A program made the translations under genes and the position numbers. A stretch of 9,839 bases of DNA from an uncultured Acidobacteriota bacterium. Its GTDB lineage: Bacteria > Acidobacteriota > Blastocatellia > Pyrinomonadales > Pyrinomonadaceae. Positions within the stretch are counted from its first letter, which is position 1; the number at the start of each line of letters is the position of its first letter. Shown here piece after piece: positions 1 to 6,418 of the stretch. The stretch spans positions 1 through 9,839 of the forward strand of contig CADEFG010000132.1 in the NCBI GenBank assembly GCA_902826505.1, given 5' to 3'. The notes beneath the pieces are model-generated. The model was not told the origin of the DNA. It searched no databases and worked only from the letters and a program-made list of their open reading frames with translations.

Positions 1-360
1 ACAAATTTGGCGCAAAACAAAGAATCGGTCCCGCAAAACAAAGAGACAAATACCGTTAAGGAAACTTCCAACCCGAACGAGCCAATGAACATCGGCGCAT
101 TAAACCGCTTTGCTTCGAGATTGGCGATGCCAATTTATCCGGCGGTTGAGCGGCAAAGAAGCATCGAGGGTTTGGTGACGGTCGAATTAACGCTCGACGA
201 AGAAGGAAAAGTGACGTCAGCCAAAGCGACCTCGGGTCCGAAAGGCTTACGCCAAGCTGCCGAAGACGCGGTTCGCAAATCAAAATTCAAGCCGGTCATC
301 GTTGAAAATAAACCGGTCAAAGCGACCGGGTTTATCAACTTTAACTTCAAGGTCAGCTAA
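1..360 (+). CDS. TonB C-terminal domain protein, 5'-truncated by the window edge
   Basis: The frame is open to the first base, so this is the 3' end of a longer gene; the TTG at 7 is only the first start-like codon inside the window and is unlikely to be the true start. The visible protein has a polar, Lys/Asn/Glu-rich linker (about 25 residues), then a TonB C-terminal (TonB_C) fold. The typical signature is present: a Tyr-Pro before an Arg/Glu-rich helix, an EGLVTVELTLDEEGKV strand pair, an SGPKGLRQAAEDAVRKSKFKP helix with the FKP turn, and a closing TGFINFNF strand. Family members pass proton-motive-force energy to outer-membrane receptors, but in Acidobacteria many stand-alone TonB_C proteins have no proven role. 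Whether a TonB N-terminal membrane anchor, a signal peptide or another domain lies upstream cannot be seen. It converges on deoC across a shared terminator. Confidence 0.8.
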   Translation, partial: TNLAQNKESVPQNKETNTVKETSNPNEPMNIGALNRFASRLAMPIYPAVERQRSIEGLVTVELTLDEEGKVTSAKATSGPKGLRQAAEDAVRKSKFKPVIVENKPVKATGFINFNFKVS

Positions 361-396
361 AGTTTTGGCAAAGTCTTCAAACGCACTGTCAAAAAA

Positions 397-464
397 GAAA
401 CCGCTCGAATATACGAAACTATTGCCCTGTTTTGTATATTTTAGCGGTTTCGCTTTGATTTTTT
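397..464. terminator. Bidirectional intrinsic terminator between the TonB-like gene and deoC
   Basis: GAAACCGCT at 397-405 pairs with AGCGGTTTC at 443-451. The stem continues inward with ATATAC/GTATAT and GAAAC/GTTTT-type pairs around a short loop near 420-428. On the plus strand it is followed by a T-rich tract (454-464). On the minus strand the A-run at 391-396 supplies the T tract. The plus-strand T tract overlaps the deoC stop codon. The position between two convergent genes fits a shared terminator. Confidence 0.8.
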
Positions 465-1326
465 AATAACTGCCCGCGACGATCGTCGATTTGACACCCG
501 AGGCTTCCTGCGCGATCTTGACGCCGACCGAAGCGCCGATCCGGGTCGCGCCGGCTTCGAACATTTTTCGCGCATCTTCGATTCCCTTGACGCCGCCTGA
601 GGCTTTGACGCCGAGCGCGTGTCCGACGGTTCTTCGCATTAAGGCGACATCATCGGCGGTCGCGCCGCCTTTGGCAAAACCGGTCGAAGTTTTGACAAAA
701 TCCGCGCCCGCGTTTTTTGACGCCAGACACGCCCGAACTTTTTCATCATCTGTTAAAAGCGCGGTTTCGATAATGACCTTGAGCAGGATGCCGTTTTCGT
801 GCGCGGCGAGCGCAACGGCGCGAATATCGTCTTCGACCGCGCAGTCGTCGCCGGATTTAAGCGCGCCGATATTGATGACCATATCGACTTCGCGCGCGCC
901 GTTGAAGATCGCGCGGCGCGCTTCGTAGGCTTTGACATCCGAAAGCGTCGCGCCCAAAGGAAATCCGATGACCGTGCAGACCGGAACGCTCGAACCGCTC
1001 AAAAACTCGCTCGCTTTTTTGACCCAGCTCGGATTGACGCAAACCGATGCAAAACCGAACTGGATCGCTTCGTTGCAAAGTTTTTTGATGTCGCTTTCGG
1101 TCGCTTCGGGTTTGAGCAAAGTATGGTCGATGAGGCTCGCCCAATCGTGCGCCGTCGCGGTTTCGCCGAGGACGATCCCGATCCGCGACGCGCCGGCATC
1201 AACGATTCTTTCAACATCGGCGCGGCAAAACGTCGGGCAATAGGCGTCGTCGCCGATTTTCGCCAAAACCAGATCCGTGATCTGCTCGACAAGTTTTTCG
1301 TAGTTTCCGTTCATTAAATTACTCAT
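463..1326 (-). CDS. deoC: Deoxyribose-phosphate aldolase (EC 4.1.2.4)
   Basis: DeoC splits 2-deoxy-D-ribose 5-phosphate into acetaldehyde and glyceraldehyde 3-phosphate, the last step of deoxynucleoside catabolism, in the cytoplasm. With the ATG at 1326 the protein has 287 residues. The TIM-barrel family marks are all present: LIDHTLLKPEAT at 65-76, GFPLG at 121-125, the EVDMVIN strand with Asp148, the Schiff-base Lys212 in FVKTSTGF, the second active-site Lys241 in VKASGG, and the phosphate-binding glycines in TRIGASVG near the end. About 60 residues precede the barrel, an N-terminal extension seen in some DeoC proteins. This start is preferred because ATG 1326 overlaps the stop of the upstream gene as ATGA, suggesting translational coupling; an ATG further upstream at 1359 would extend into that gene. 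ATG 1314 is also possible; neither has a clear Shine-Dalgarno. No other deo genes are visible. Confidence 0.95.
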   Translation of the reverse strand: MSNLMNGNYEKLVEQITDLVLAKIGDDAYCPTFCRADVERIVDAGASRIGIVLGETATAHDWASLIDHTLLKPEATESDIKKLCNEAIQFGFASVCVNPSWVKKASEFLSGSSVPVCTVIGFPLGATLSDVKAYEARRAIFNGAREVDMVINIGALKSGDDCAVEDDIRAVALAAHENGILLKVIIETALLTDDEKVRACLASKNAGADFVKTSTGFAKGGATADDVALMRRTVGHALGVKASGGVKGIEDARKMFEAGATRIGASVGVKIAQEASGVKSTIVAGSY

Positions 1327-1907
1327 TTGCTTTTGACGACAAAATTCTCGCCGTTCCATTCCAATTGCAACAGAACGACTTCCGGCGCGTCGTCGTCGCC
1401 GGTTTTGATCTTGATCGTCGTGCCGGTACGCGGCAATTCGTAAACCAGAAGTCCCGATTGATTTTCCTTGCTGACTTTGCCGCGTTGATAGGCGGCGCTG
1501 ACCTGCGCGTCGGTAATTTCCGGTAAAACCTCGTTAGTGATTTCCTGCCATTTTCCGTTTTCGTAGGACAGGAATCTCGCTTCGCTCAAACAGTTCGGAC
1601 CGCAGCCGGTCTGCGAAATTCCGACGATGTATTTGCCGTTCGTTTTCTTAAAGATCGCGACTTCCGCCCAACCTTCGGCGAACGGCTCTTCGATTTTCAG
1701 GAAACCGTTTTTGACATCTTCGGTTTTGATCGCCGATTTGCGGTAAGCGCGCAAGGTCGGTTTGCCCGGAGTAAATTCGGACGGCGCGAAAAACTTTTCG
1801 GGCAGCAGATAGAAAAAATCCGTGACGGTTTTCGGCAGCGAGCTCTGCGCCGCGACCGCAAAGGCAAAAGTTAAAACAATAAATACCGATAACCAAATCT
1901 TTATCAT
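1323..1907 (-). CDS. Secreted protein of unknown function upstream of deoC
   Basis: The 194-residue product begins with a classic signal peptide (MIKIWLSVFIVLTFAFAVAA, probable cleavage after Ala20 before Gln21), so it should be exported to the periplasm or beyond. The mature part has no membrane segment. Its only two cysteines sit in a CGPNC pair at 102-106, which could form a short disulfide loop. The spacing resembles but does not match thioredoxin CxxC, and nothing else suggests a redoxin. The rest looks beta-rich, with an ENGKWQEIT turn and a closing LEWNGENFVV strand. I do not recognise the family. The gene shares an ATGA stop/start overlap with deoC, implying co-translation, although a link between an exported protein and a cytoplasmic aldolase is not obvious. 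A candidate promoter lies at 1965-1993 and no clear ribosome binding site precedes the ATG at 1907. Confidence 0.8.
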   Translation of the reverse strand: MIKIWLSVFIVLTFAFAVAAQSSLPKTVTDFFYLLPEKFFAPSEFTPGKPTLRAYRKSAIKTEDVKNGFLKIEEPFAEGWAEVAIFKKTNGKYIVGISQTGCGPNCLSEARFLSYENGKWQEITNEVLPEITDAQVSAAYQRGKVSKENQSGLLVYELPRTGTTIKIKTGDDDAPEVVLLQLEWNGENFVVKSK

Positions 1908-1964
1908 AATTATTATCCGGATTGTCCGACAAGTTTATCGTCGTTGCCGTTCTTTATAATTGAT

Positions 1965-1993
1965 ATTAAACCTTTTGTTTGAGGTTTTTGCAA
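1965..1993 (-). promoter_or_regulatory. Candidate sigma70 promoter for the secreted protein-deoC pair
   Basis: Read on the minus strand, TTGCAA (1993-1988) and TTTAAT (1970-1965) are separated by exactly 17 bases. They match the -35 consensus at 4 of 6 and the -10 consensus at 5 of 6 positions. This places the transcript start roughly 50 bases before the ATG at 1907. The -35 box is the centre of a 16-bp perfect palindrome. A second TATAAA-like box at 1960-1955 has no matching -35. Confidence 0.4.
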
Positions 1994-1998
1994 AAACC
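1983..1998. promoter_or_regulatory. 16-bp perfect palindrome, candidate operator
   Basis: GGTTTTTGCAAAAACC reads identically on both strands. It lies in the 234-base divergent region between the secreted protein gene and the outer-membrane-barrel gene, and covers the proposed -35 box of the minus-strand promoter. That placement is typical of a dimeric repressor site. No adjacent regulator gene is present, so the binding factor is unknown. Confidence 0.4.
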
Positions 1999-2131
1999 CG
2001 CCGCCGCTCGAAGCAACTAATTCGGAATCTCGCGTATCTATTAAAAGTCAAACGTGACAAACAAACACTCTGAGTGGTTTTAACCCGGACGCGAAGAACT
2101 GCAGTTTTTTTAAATCTATAAAAAAATTAGT

Positions 2132-2144
2132 GAGGTTTTAGTTG
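2132..2144 (+). promoter_or_regulatory. Ribosome binding site and TTG start for the signal peptide of the barrel protein
   Basis: GAGG at 2132-2135 is followed six bases later by TTG at 2142-2144, a good Shine-Dalgarno spacing in a window where clear sites are rare. It shows where translation of the barrel gene probably begins, although the downstream frame is broken. A TATAAA at 2117-2122 could be the -10 box, but no convincing -35 lies at the right distance. Confidence 0.6.
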
Positions 2145-2226
2145 TTTAAGAGAACTTTTGTATTGCTCTCAATGAGTTTTTCGTGCGTTTTTTTTCGGTT
2201 CAACTGCCGTTTTCGGGCAGGAATCA
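2142..2226 (+). other. Out-of-frame signal peptide region of the barrel protein gene (frame break at T8)
   Basis: From TTG 2142 the frame reads MFKRTFVLLLSMSFSC..., a typical charged n-region plus hydrophobic core. It then crosses a run of eight T (2188-2195) and leaves the barrel frame, ending at a TGA at 2241-2243. If the run had seven T, the peptide would continue as VFFGSTAVFGQESVTN directly into the downstream ORF, giving a complete signal peptide cleaved after VFG and a 206-residue precursor. The barrel frame itself is open back to a TGA at 2173-2175 but has no start codon there before GTG 2227. The break may be a sequencing error, a real mutation, a slippage-controlled switch or transcriptional slippage; the sequence alone cannot tell. 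Confidence 0.7.
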
Positions 2227-2763
2227 GTGACAAATTCAAATGATTCGACCGAATCAAGCTCGTCCAAAACAACCGTTCTAATCGAGAGAAAGCGTTTTGA
2301 GATCGGCGCGCAATTCACGTCGCTGATGCGCAACGGCGACGGCGACCGCTTTGTCGGATTTTCGGCGGTCGGTATCGGTTCACGGCGCGACGGTCGGGTT
2401 TTGCAGGGATTTTTCGGCGCAAAGGTCGGGCGCAAATTTGAGAAATTCGGCGTTTTCGCCAAAGCGCGACCCGGCTTTGTCCAATACAGCCGGGGCAAAC
2501 AGAGCATCGATGGAACGCTTTCCGATGTCCGGTTTACGACCGGTGCAGAAACCAACCCGGCGCTCGATGTCGGCGGAGTTTTGGAGTTTTATCCGACTAA
2601 AAGAATCACGACCAGATTCGATGTCGGCGACACGATCGTTCGATTCGGAAAACAAAATACGACGGGATTTGATTTTTTCAACCAGCAATTATTTCCGGTC
2701 GTTCTTCCTTCGGAAACAAAACATAATTTTCAATTCGGTGCCGGAATCGGTTTCAGATTTTAA
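2227..2763 (+). CDS. Probable small outer-membrane beta-barrel protein (5' part in another frame)
   Basis: The intact ORF from GTG 2227 gives 178 residues without an export signal; the signal peptide lies just upstream in another frame (from 2142). After a polar Ser/Asn/Thr-rich stretch of about 17 residues, the protein is a series of alternating hydrophobic/polar strands with Gly and aromatic residues (FEIGAQFTSL, RFVGFSAVGIGSR, VLQGFFGAKVG, FGVFAKARPGFVQYS, DVGGVLEFYPT, TTRFDVGDTIVRFG). It ends in FQFGAGIGFRF with a C-terminal Phe, the usual signature for outer-membrane barrel assembly. The layout resembles eight-stranded OmpA-type barrels, and I cannot name the family more closely. GTG 2227 has no ribosome binding site and is probably not the natural start. 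A strong hairpin terminator follows the stop directly. Confidence 0.75.
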   Translation: MTNSNDSTESSSSKTTVLIERKRFEIGAQFTSLMRNGDGDRFVGFSAVGIGSRRDGRVLQGFFGAKVGRKFEKFGVFAKARPGFVQYSRGKQSIDGTLSDVRFTTGAETNPALDVGGVLEFYPTKRITTRFDVGDTIVRFGKQNTTGFDFFNQQLFPVVLPSETKHNFQFGAGIGFRF

Positions 2764-2764
2764 C

Positions 2765-2803
2765 AAAAAGGGAAGATGGGTTGATCGCCATCTTCCCTTT
2801 TTT
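2765..2803. terminator. Strong bidirectional terminator between the barrel gene and ychF
   Basis: AAAAAGGGAAGATGG at 2765-2779 pairs perfectly over 15 bp with CCATCTTCCCTTTTT at 2788-2802, leaving an 8-base loop. The stem starts just after the TAA of the barrel gene. The A-run and T-run flanks give a U tract on either strand, so it can also end the ychF transcript, whose stop lies about 20 bases away. Confidence 0.9.
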
Positions 2804-2822
2804 GATCGCTTGAGCTTCCCGA

Positions 2823-3923
2823 CTAAACATTGAAACGAAAATCGACGACATCGCCGTCCTGCATCACATATTCTTTGCCTTCGAGCCGCGTCAAACCTTT
2901 TTCGCTCGCCGCCTTGCGCGTTCCGTGCTCGACGAGATCGTCGTACGAAACGATCTCGGCGCGAATAAACCCGCGTTCGATGTCGGTGTGAATCTCCCCG
3001 GCGGCTTGCGGCGCTTTGGTGCCGATCGGAATCGTCCAGGCGCGGACTTCCTTTTCGCCGGCGGTCAAAAACGACATCAAACCGAGCATTTTATACGCCG
3101 CTTTGATGAGCTTATCGACGCCGCTCGACGTAACGCCCAAATCCGCTAAGAATTCCCGGCGTTCTTCTTCTTCGAGCGCGACCAGCTCGGCTTCGAGTTT
3201 CGCGCAGATCAAAACGACTTCGGCATTTTCCGTTGCCGCGTGTTCGCGTACGGCTTGAACATGCGCATTTCCGGAATCGTCCAGCAAAGTATCTTCGTCG
3301 ACATTCGCCGCGTAAATCGTCGGTTTCGAGCTCAAAAGAAACCACGTTTTGACAACGGCGCGTTCGTCATCGGTCAAATCGGCACTGCGCACCGGACGAC
3401 CTTCTTCGAGAACCGGCATAATTTTTTCGATGATCGCCAGGTCGCGTTTCGCGTCCTTATCGCCCGATTTTGCGCCGCGCTGCGCTTTTTCGCGCCGTTT
3501 TTCGACGCTTGCCAGATCGGCGAGCGCGAGCTCGATCTGGATCGTTTCAATGTCGCGGACGGGATTGACGGAACCTTCGACGTGAATGATATTGTCGTCG
3601 TCAAAACAGCGGACGACCTGAATCACCGCATCGGTTTCGCGAATCGTCGCCAAGAATTGATTGCCCAGACCTTCGCCTTTCGACGCGCCGCGCACGAGTC
3701 CCGCAATATCGACGAATTCAACGGTCGCCGGGACGATCTTTTGCGCTTTGTTGAGTTTCTCCAAAACCGGCAGGCGTTCGTCCGGCACAGCGACGATCCC
3801 GACGTTCGGTTCGATCGTCGCAAACGGGTAATTGGCGGCGAGCGCCGCTTCCTGCGCGGTCAGAGCATTAAAAAGTGTAGATTTTCCGACGTTGGGCAAA
3901 CCAACGATGCCAGCTTGTAACAT
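2823..3923 (-). CDS. ychF: Redox-responsive ATPase YchF (OLA1 family)
   Basis: The 366-residue product is full length for YchF, an Obg-related P-loop protein that binds ribosomes, prefers ATP to GTP and is linked to stress responses. The Walker A/G1 motif GLPNVGKST is at 8-16, the switch I region at NYPFATIEPNVG (31-42) and the DIAGLVRGASKGEGLGNQF G3 block starts at Asp72. The usual NKxD guanine-specificity motif is replaced by NVDE at 207-210, the family basis for ATP use. His114 in NIIHVEG matches the histidine reported as catalytic in E. coli YchF. A coiled-coil-prone segment lies at about 125-185 and a TGS domain fills about 281-366, ending in DFRFNV. In many bacteria pth lies next to ychF; it does not here. 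The ATG at 3923 is followed at once by the conserved MLQAGIVGLPNVG start. Confidence 0.97.
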   Translation of the reverse strand: MLQAGIVGLPNVGKSTLFNALTAQEAALAANYPFATIEPNVGIVAVPDERLPVLEKLNKAQKIVPATVEFVDIAGLVRGASKGEGLGNQFLATIRETDAVIQVVRCFDDDNIIHVEGSVNPVRDIETIQIELALADLASVEKRREKAQRGAKSGDKDAKRDLAIIEKIMPVLEEGRPVRSADLTDDERAVVKTWFLLSSKPTIYAANVDEDTLLDDSGNAHVQAVREHAATENAEVVLICAKLEAELVALEEEERREFLADLGVTSSGVDKLIKAAYKMLGLMSFLTAGEKEVRAWTIPIGTKAPQAAGEIHTDIERGFIRAEIVSYDDLVEHGTRKAASEKGLTRLEGKEYVMQDGDVVDFRFNV

Positions 3924-3926
3924 AAG

Positions 3927-3955
3927 ATTTCAAATTTCAGATAACAAAATTTCAA
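3927..3955. repeat. Degenerate ATTTCAA heptamer repeats in the ychF leader
   Basis: ATTTCAA at 3927-3933, ATTTCAG at 3934-3940 and ATTTCAA again at 3949-3955 make two abutting 7-base units and a third copy after nine bases. They fill the untranslated leader just upstream of ychF. The unit length equals that of the clearer heptamer arrays in the membrane-protein genes further right, but the sequence differs. Confidence 0.45.
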
Positions 3956-3962
3956 ATTGGTT

Positions 3963-3991
3963 ATTCTACTCTTTAACTTTGATTTTGAAAA
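3963..3991 (-). promoter_or_regulatory. Candidate ychF promoter
   Basis: On the minus strand TTTTCA (3991-3986; 4 of 6 to the -35 consensus) and TAGAAT (3968-3963; 5 of 6 to the -10 consensus) are 17 bases apart. This predicts a leader of roughly 30 bases before the ychF ATG. The match is modest and the region is AT-rich, so chance similarity is possible. Confidence 0.4.
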
Positions 3992-4000
3992 ATTAAGTTA

Positions 4001-4024
4001 TAAGAAAACAGCTTTGACGAAGCT
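4001..4024 (-). terminator. Weak terminator candidate after the M61-like peptidase gene
   Basis: On the minus strand AGCTT and AAGCT (4024-4020 and 4014-4010) form a 5-bp stem with a 5-base loop, followed by GTTTTCTTA. It overlaps the peptidase stop codon at 4023-4025. The stem is short and has only two G-C pairs, so it may be weak or not functional. Confidence 0.3.
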
Positions 4025-5681
4025 ATCTCGGAATTTTGGCGTTTTCGTTGATCTGCAGAATGTTGATCGATTTCTTCGGAAAATATTTGATCGGCATCGT
4101 TTCGTTTCCTCTTTGCACGGTAAACGTTGCCTGTTCCTGCGGTCGTCCGTAGTTGAAGCTGAAACCGCGCAGCTCGTCGCCGGTTTTAAATCCCGCCTCA
4201 AGCGCGCTTTGCGAAATAACTTGTTTTACTTTCACCCCGCGTTCGAGCTTTCCGCTTTCGGTCGTAAAACCGAGTTCGAAAATTTCGTGCGGCTGTTCGG
4301 AAGCGACGATCTCCGATTTTTTCAAGACTTCAACAACCGGCAAAACTCGCGCACCAAGCATAAAATCATTGTAAAACTGCTGATTTTTCGACCGCGAAAC
4401 CGCATCAAAATTCGTCAGCAAAAGCTGATCGTCGTAACCTTTTTTCTGATCGGTTTGGCTGATCAGAAGTTTCATCAGATCGTCGATTTGTTTTTTACCC
4501 GCCGTTTTTTGACGGATTTGCAGATCGGTCAAAAACGCGATCAGCGCGCCTTTGACATACGGCAGACGGTTGTAATCATTTGATTCCCAGTATTTTTCCG
4601 CCAGAATTTCCGCGGTCGCCGTCAGCGAATTCGGATTTGTTTGGTATTGCAGCAAAAGATTGTTGAGCCACGCGACAAATTCTTTTTCGGTGATCAGGTT
4701 TTCGCGAAAAAGCGTCAGTCCGGCGTAATATTCCGTAAAACCTTCGCTCATCCATTTGTAATAGCCTTCTTTTTTGCCTTCCGAAGCGTGCCAGTAGTTA
4801 CCGTTCCAGAAATGAAAATGTTCGTGCGAGATGAGCTTCAAGGTATCGAAATCCTGCAAACCGGCTTGCGGATTCGGATAAACGGAAATGACGTTTTTAA
4901 CGACCGTGCCGCCTTTGCTCGCGGGCGTGCCTTCGTTCAGAGTGATCAAAAGATCGTCGCTCGACGGCGAAAATCCGAGGTATTTGATTTGCGCCTCGAT
5001 GATTCGCGAAACGGTCGCGGCAAATTGTTCGTCCGTAAATTTCCAGTTTGTGCCTTGCAGGAGAAATTTCACGCGTCTGCCGCCGATCGTTTTTTGAATC
5101 ACGCGGTAATCTCCGGCGGCGACGAACAATTCGCTCAGATCGTCAAAAGAATCCGCCTTTCCCTCGAAATTGCTGAAAAATTGCGCGTATTCGTTCGGAA
5201 TTATCTGAAGCCGAACGGGCAGCGCGGCGATCTCCTTTTCGTCGGGAAAGAAAAGAAAGGTCGTGCCCCAGAGAAAAGCGTAATTTTTAAAAAGCGTCGG
5301 GTGAAAATGATTGCGGACGTTATTGCCCATAAACGAATCTTTTTGCGAAACGACCAGATAACTGAGTTCAAAAGCCTTTTTCCCGTTGCGGATCGTCCAG
5401 GTTCGGGCATCGTTTTTTTCTAACGTCAAAGCGTTACCGTTTTTATCTTTGGCGGAAACGCGGTAGATATTTTCCGCGTAATTCGTCTGTCCAGCCCAAT
5501 CGGTCAAACTAAAGCTCGTTTGCTCGAGATTGCTCGGCGGCACTTCGATTTTCACTTCCAAAGCGCGGTCGCTGAAAGCCAAAGTGCATTTGATCGCGTT
5601 CGTCTGCGCCTTTGCGGAAATGCAAAATAAAGCCAGTAAAAAAAGATATATGAATTTGTTGATCGGATAATTTTTCGGCAT
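4023..5681 (-). CDS. Secreted M61-like zinc metallopeptidase with PDZ-like domain
   Basis: The 552-residue product starts with a signal peptide (KF followed by a hydrophobic core, cleavage probably after ISAKA-Q near 25-26), so it should act outside the cytoplasm. The first 230 residues are beta-rich, as in the N-terminal domain of M61 glycyl aminopeptidases. The zinc site is HEHFH at 286-290, followed by FWNG, the FWN being typical of M61. The third ligand is probably Glu313 in SEGFTEYYAG. The helical segment after it (about 320-450) fits the gluzincin lobe. Residues about 465-535 (KQVISQSALEAGFKTGDEL...) resemble a PDZ domain, also normal for M61. Family members remove N-terminal Gly or Ala; the substrate here is unknown. 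The ATG at 5681 is preferred over an in-frame TTG at 5708 because it gives a compact signal peptide; neither has a Shine-Dalgarno site. The next gene upstream ends 69 bases away. Confidence 0.85.
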   Translation of the reverse strand: MPKNYPINKFIYLFLLALFCISAKAQTNAIKCTLAFSDRALEVKIEVPPSNLEQTSFSLTDWAGQTNYAENIYRVSAKDKNGNALTLEKNDARTWTIRNGKKAFELSYLVVSQKDSFMGNNVRNHFHPTLFKNYAFLWGTTFLFFPDEKEIAALPVRLQIIPNEYAQFFSNFEGKADSFDDLSELFVAAGDYRVIQKTIGGRRVKFLLQGTNWKFTDEQFAATVSRIIEAQIKYLGFSPSSDDLLITLNEGTPASKGGTVVKNVISVYPNPQAGLQDFDTLKLISHEHFHFWNGNYWHASEGKKEGYYKWMSEGFTEYYAGLTLFRENLITEKEFVAWLNNLLLQYQTNPNSLTATAEILAEKYWESNDYNRLPYVKGALIAFLTDLQIRQKTAGKKQIDDLMKLLISQTDQKKGYDDQLLLTNFDAVSRSKNQQFYNDFMLGARVLPVVEVLKKSEIVASEQPHEIFELGFTTESGKLERGVKVKQVISQSALEAGFKTGDELRGFSFNYGRPQEQATFTVQRGNETMPIKYFPKKSINILQINENAKIPR

Positions 5682-5750
5682 TTTATTTATCAAGTTTGGA
5701 TTTCTCAAGGTAAATCTAACGCGGGCGACCGCGATTTTGTTGCTTAAAAT

Positions 5751-6224
5751 CTACCCGTTACCGAAAATTTTCGCGCCGAACGCGAAATAGATAAGCGCCG
5801 CGCCGCCGATAAAAACCATTCCGCCGACGGTTTGCAAAATGACCGGCAGCCAAACGCCCGTAAAAGAATTGATCATCGGCGGCAGTTTGTTGTCAATGTC
5901 GTAAACGATCGCGAGGCGTTGCCCGACGCGATATTTTGAATTCGTCCCGGCGTCGCCGATCTCGGATTGGAAAATAATTTCTTCGCCCGAAAGATGTTTG
6001 AATTTGATGACCGGAAAAAAGCTGTATTGTGTTTTTCGGTGCCGGAAACTACTGTCCGCCGACGGAATTTGTCGTTTCTTTTCGATCTTGACGACGCTGC
6101 CCGTCGCGCGCCGGAAATAGGTCATTCGATAAAACTTGCGAATAAATTCCCGGACGGCGGCAATTACCAAACCGCTGCCGACCAGCAAAAAAGCAAACAT
6201 CATAAATCCGACAAAATAGCGCAT
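5751..6224 (-). CDS. DUF3592-type membrane protein
   Basis: From ATG 6224 the protein has 157 residues: a membrane segment at about 4-24, a soluble middle of about 95 residues, and a second hydrophobic region at about 124-151. The middle has the pattern I associate with DUF3592: a TGSVVKIEKK strand, a later FFPVIKFKHLSGEEIIFQSEIG pair of strands, and a YRVGQRLAIVYDIDN segment before the second membrane helix. The function of this family is unknown. An upstream ATG at 6317 would add 31 residues, but AGGTGA (minus strand, 6240-6235) about 10 bases before 6224 and the immediate start of the membrane helix favour 6224. It may be transcribed with the M61-like peptidase gene 69 bases downstream, though a functional link is not evident. 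Confidence 0.75.
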   Translation of the reverse strand: MRYFVGFMMFAFLLVGSGLVIAAVREFIRKFYRMTYFRRATGSVVKIEKKRQIPSADSSFRHRKTQYSFFPVIKFKHLSGEEIIFQSEIGDAGTNSKYRVGQRLAIVYDIDNKLPPMINSFTGVWLPVILQTVGGMVFIGGAALIYFAFGAKIFGNG

Positions 6225-6390
6225 AATTTTTATTTCACCTTTCAATTTTATCGTCAAAAAGCCGGGAAAAACATATTTTTTCGCTGCTCTGAAATTTATA
6301 CAATATTTGGTAACCACCGCGCCCCGCCTGATCGGGTAGCAGTTTTCTTAAATAAAATCGGAATTTCACATTTCTTTTGCCCGATTTAAT

Positions 6391-6418
6391 TTGACCAACG
6401 CCGAGTTTTTGCTATAAA
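6391..6418 (+). promoter_or_regulatory. Sigma70-like promoter overlapping the first ATG of the membrane-protein gene
   Basis: TTGACC at 6391-6396 (5 of 6) and TATAAA at 6413-6418 (5 of 6) are separated by 16 bases. This is the best promoter match in the window. The -10 box ends on the A of the ATG at 6418, so transcription would begin around 6424-6427, after that codon. If the promoter is real, translation would have to start at ATG 6427 from a leaderless or nearly leaderless mRNA. Confidence 0.6.

Noticed and set aside
491..1317. Long plus-strand frames (491-928 and 799-1317) opposite deoC
   Set aside because: They overlap each other and deoC, have skewed composition and no start signals; deoC carries all catalytic motifs.
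1327..1359. Upstream ATG at 1359 giving a 298-residue DeoC
   Set aside because: It would overlap the upstream gene by 37 bases and add an unconserved peptide; the ATGA overlap at 1323-1326 is a more natural start.
2066..2076. CACTC-T-GAGTG inverted repeat in the divergent intergenic region
   Set aside because: Five-base arms are expected by chance in a region of this size, and no promoter box lies beside it.
2184..2186. Cysteine in the out-of-frame signal peptide as a lipobox
   Set aside because: The preceding residues (SFS) do not fit the Leu-Ala/Ser-Gly/Ala lipobox, and the signal peptide continues to a VFG-Q cleavage site when the frame is repaired.
3240..3920. 226-codon open frame on the plus strand opposite ychF
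   Set aside because: It lies wholly antisense to a highly conserved gene, has Arg/Phe/Asp-rich composition with no domain pattern, and is explained by the rarity of TTA, CTA and TCA codons in the real gene.
4641..5423. 260-codon open frame on the plus strand opposite the M61-like gene
   Set aside because: Antisense shadow of a gene with clear signal peptide and zinc motif; the translated product has no recognisable features.
5720..5733. CGCGG-GCGA-CCGCG hairpin between the DUF3592-type gene and the M61-like gene
   Set aside because: Only a 5-bp stem without a clear U tract on the minus strand; too weak to call a terminator or regulatory element.
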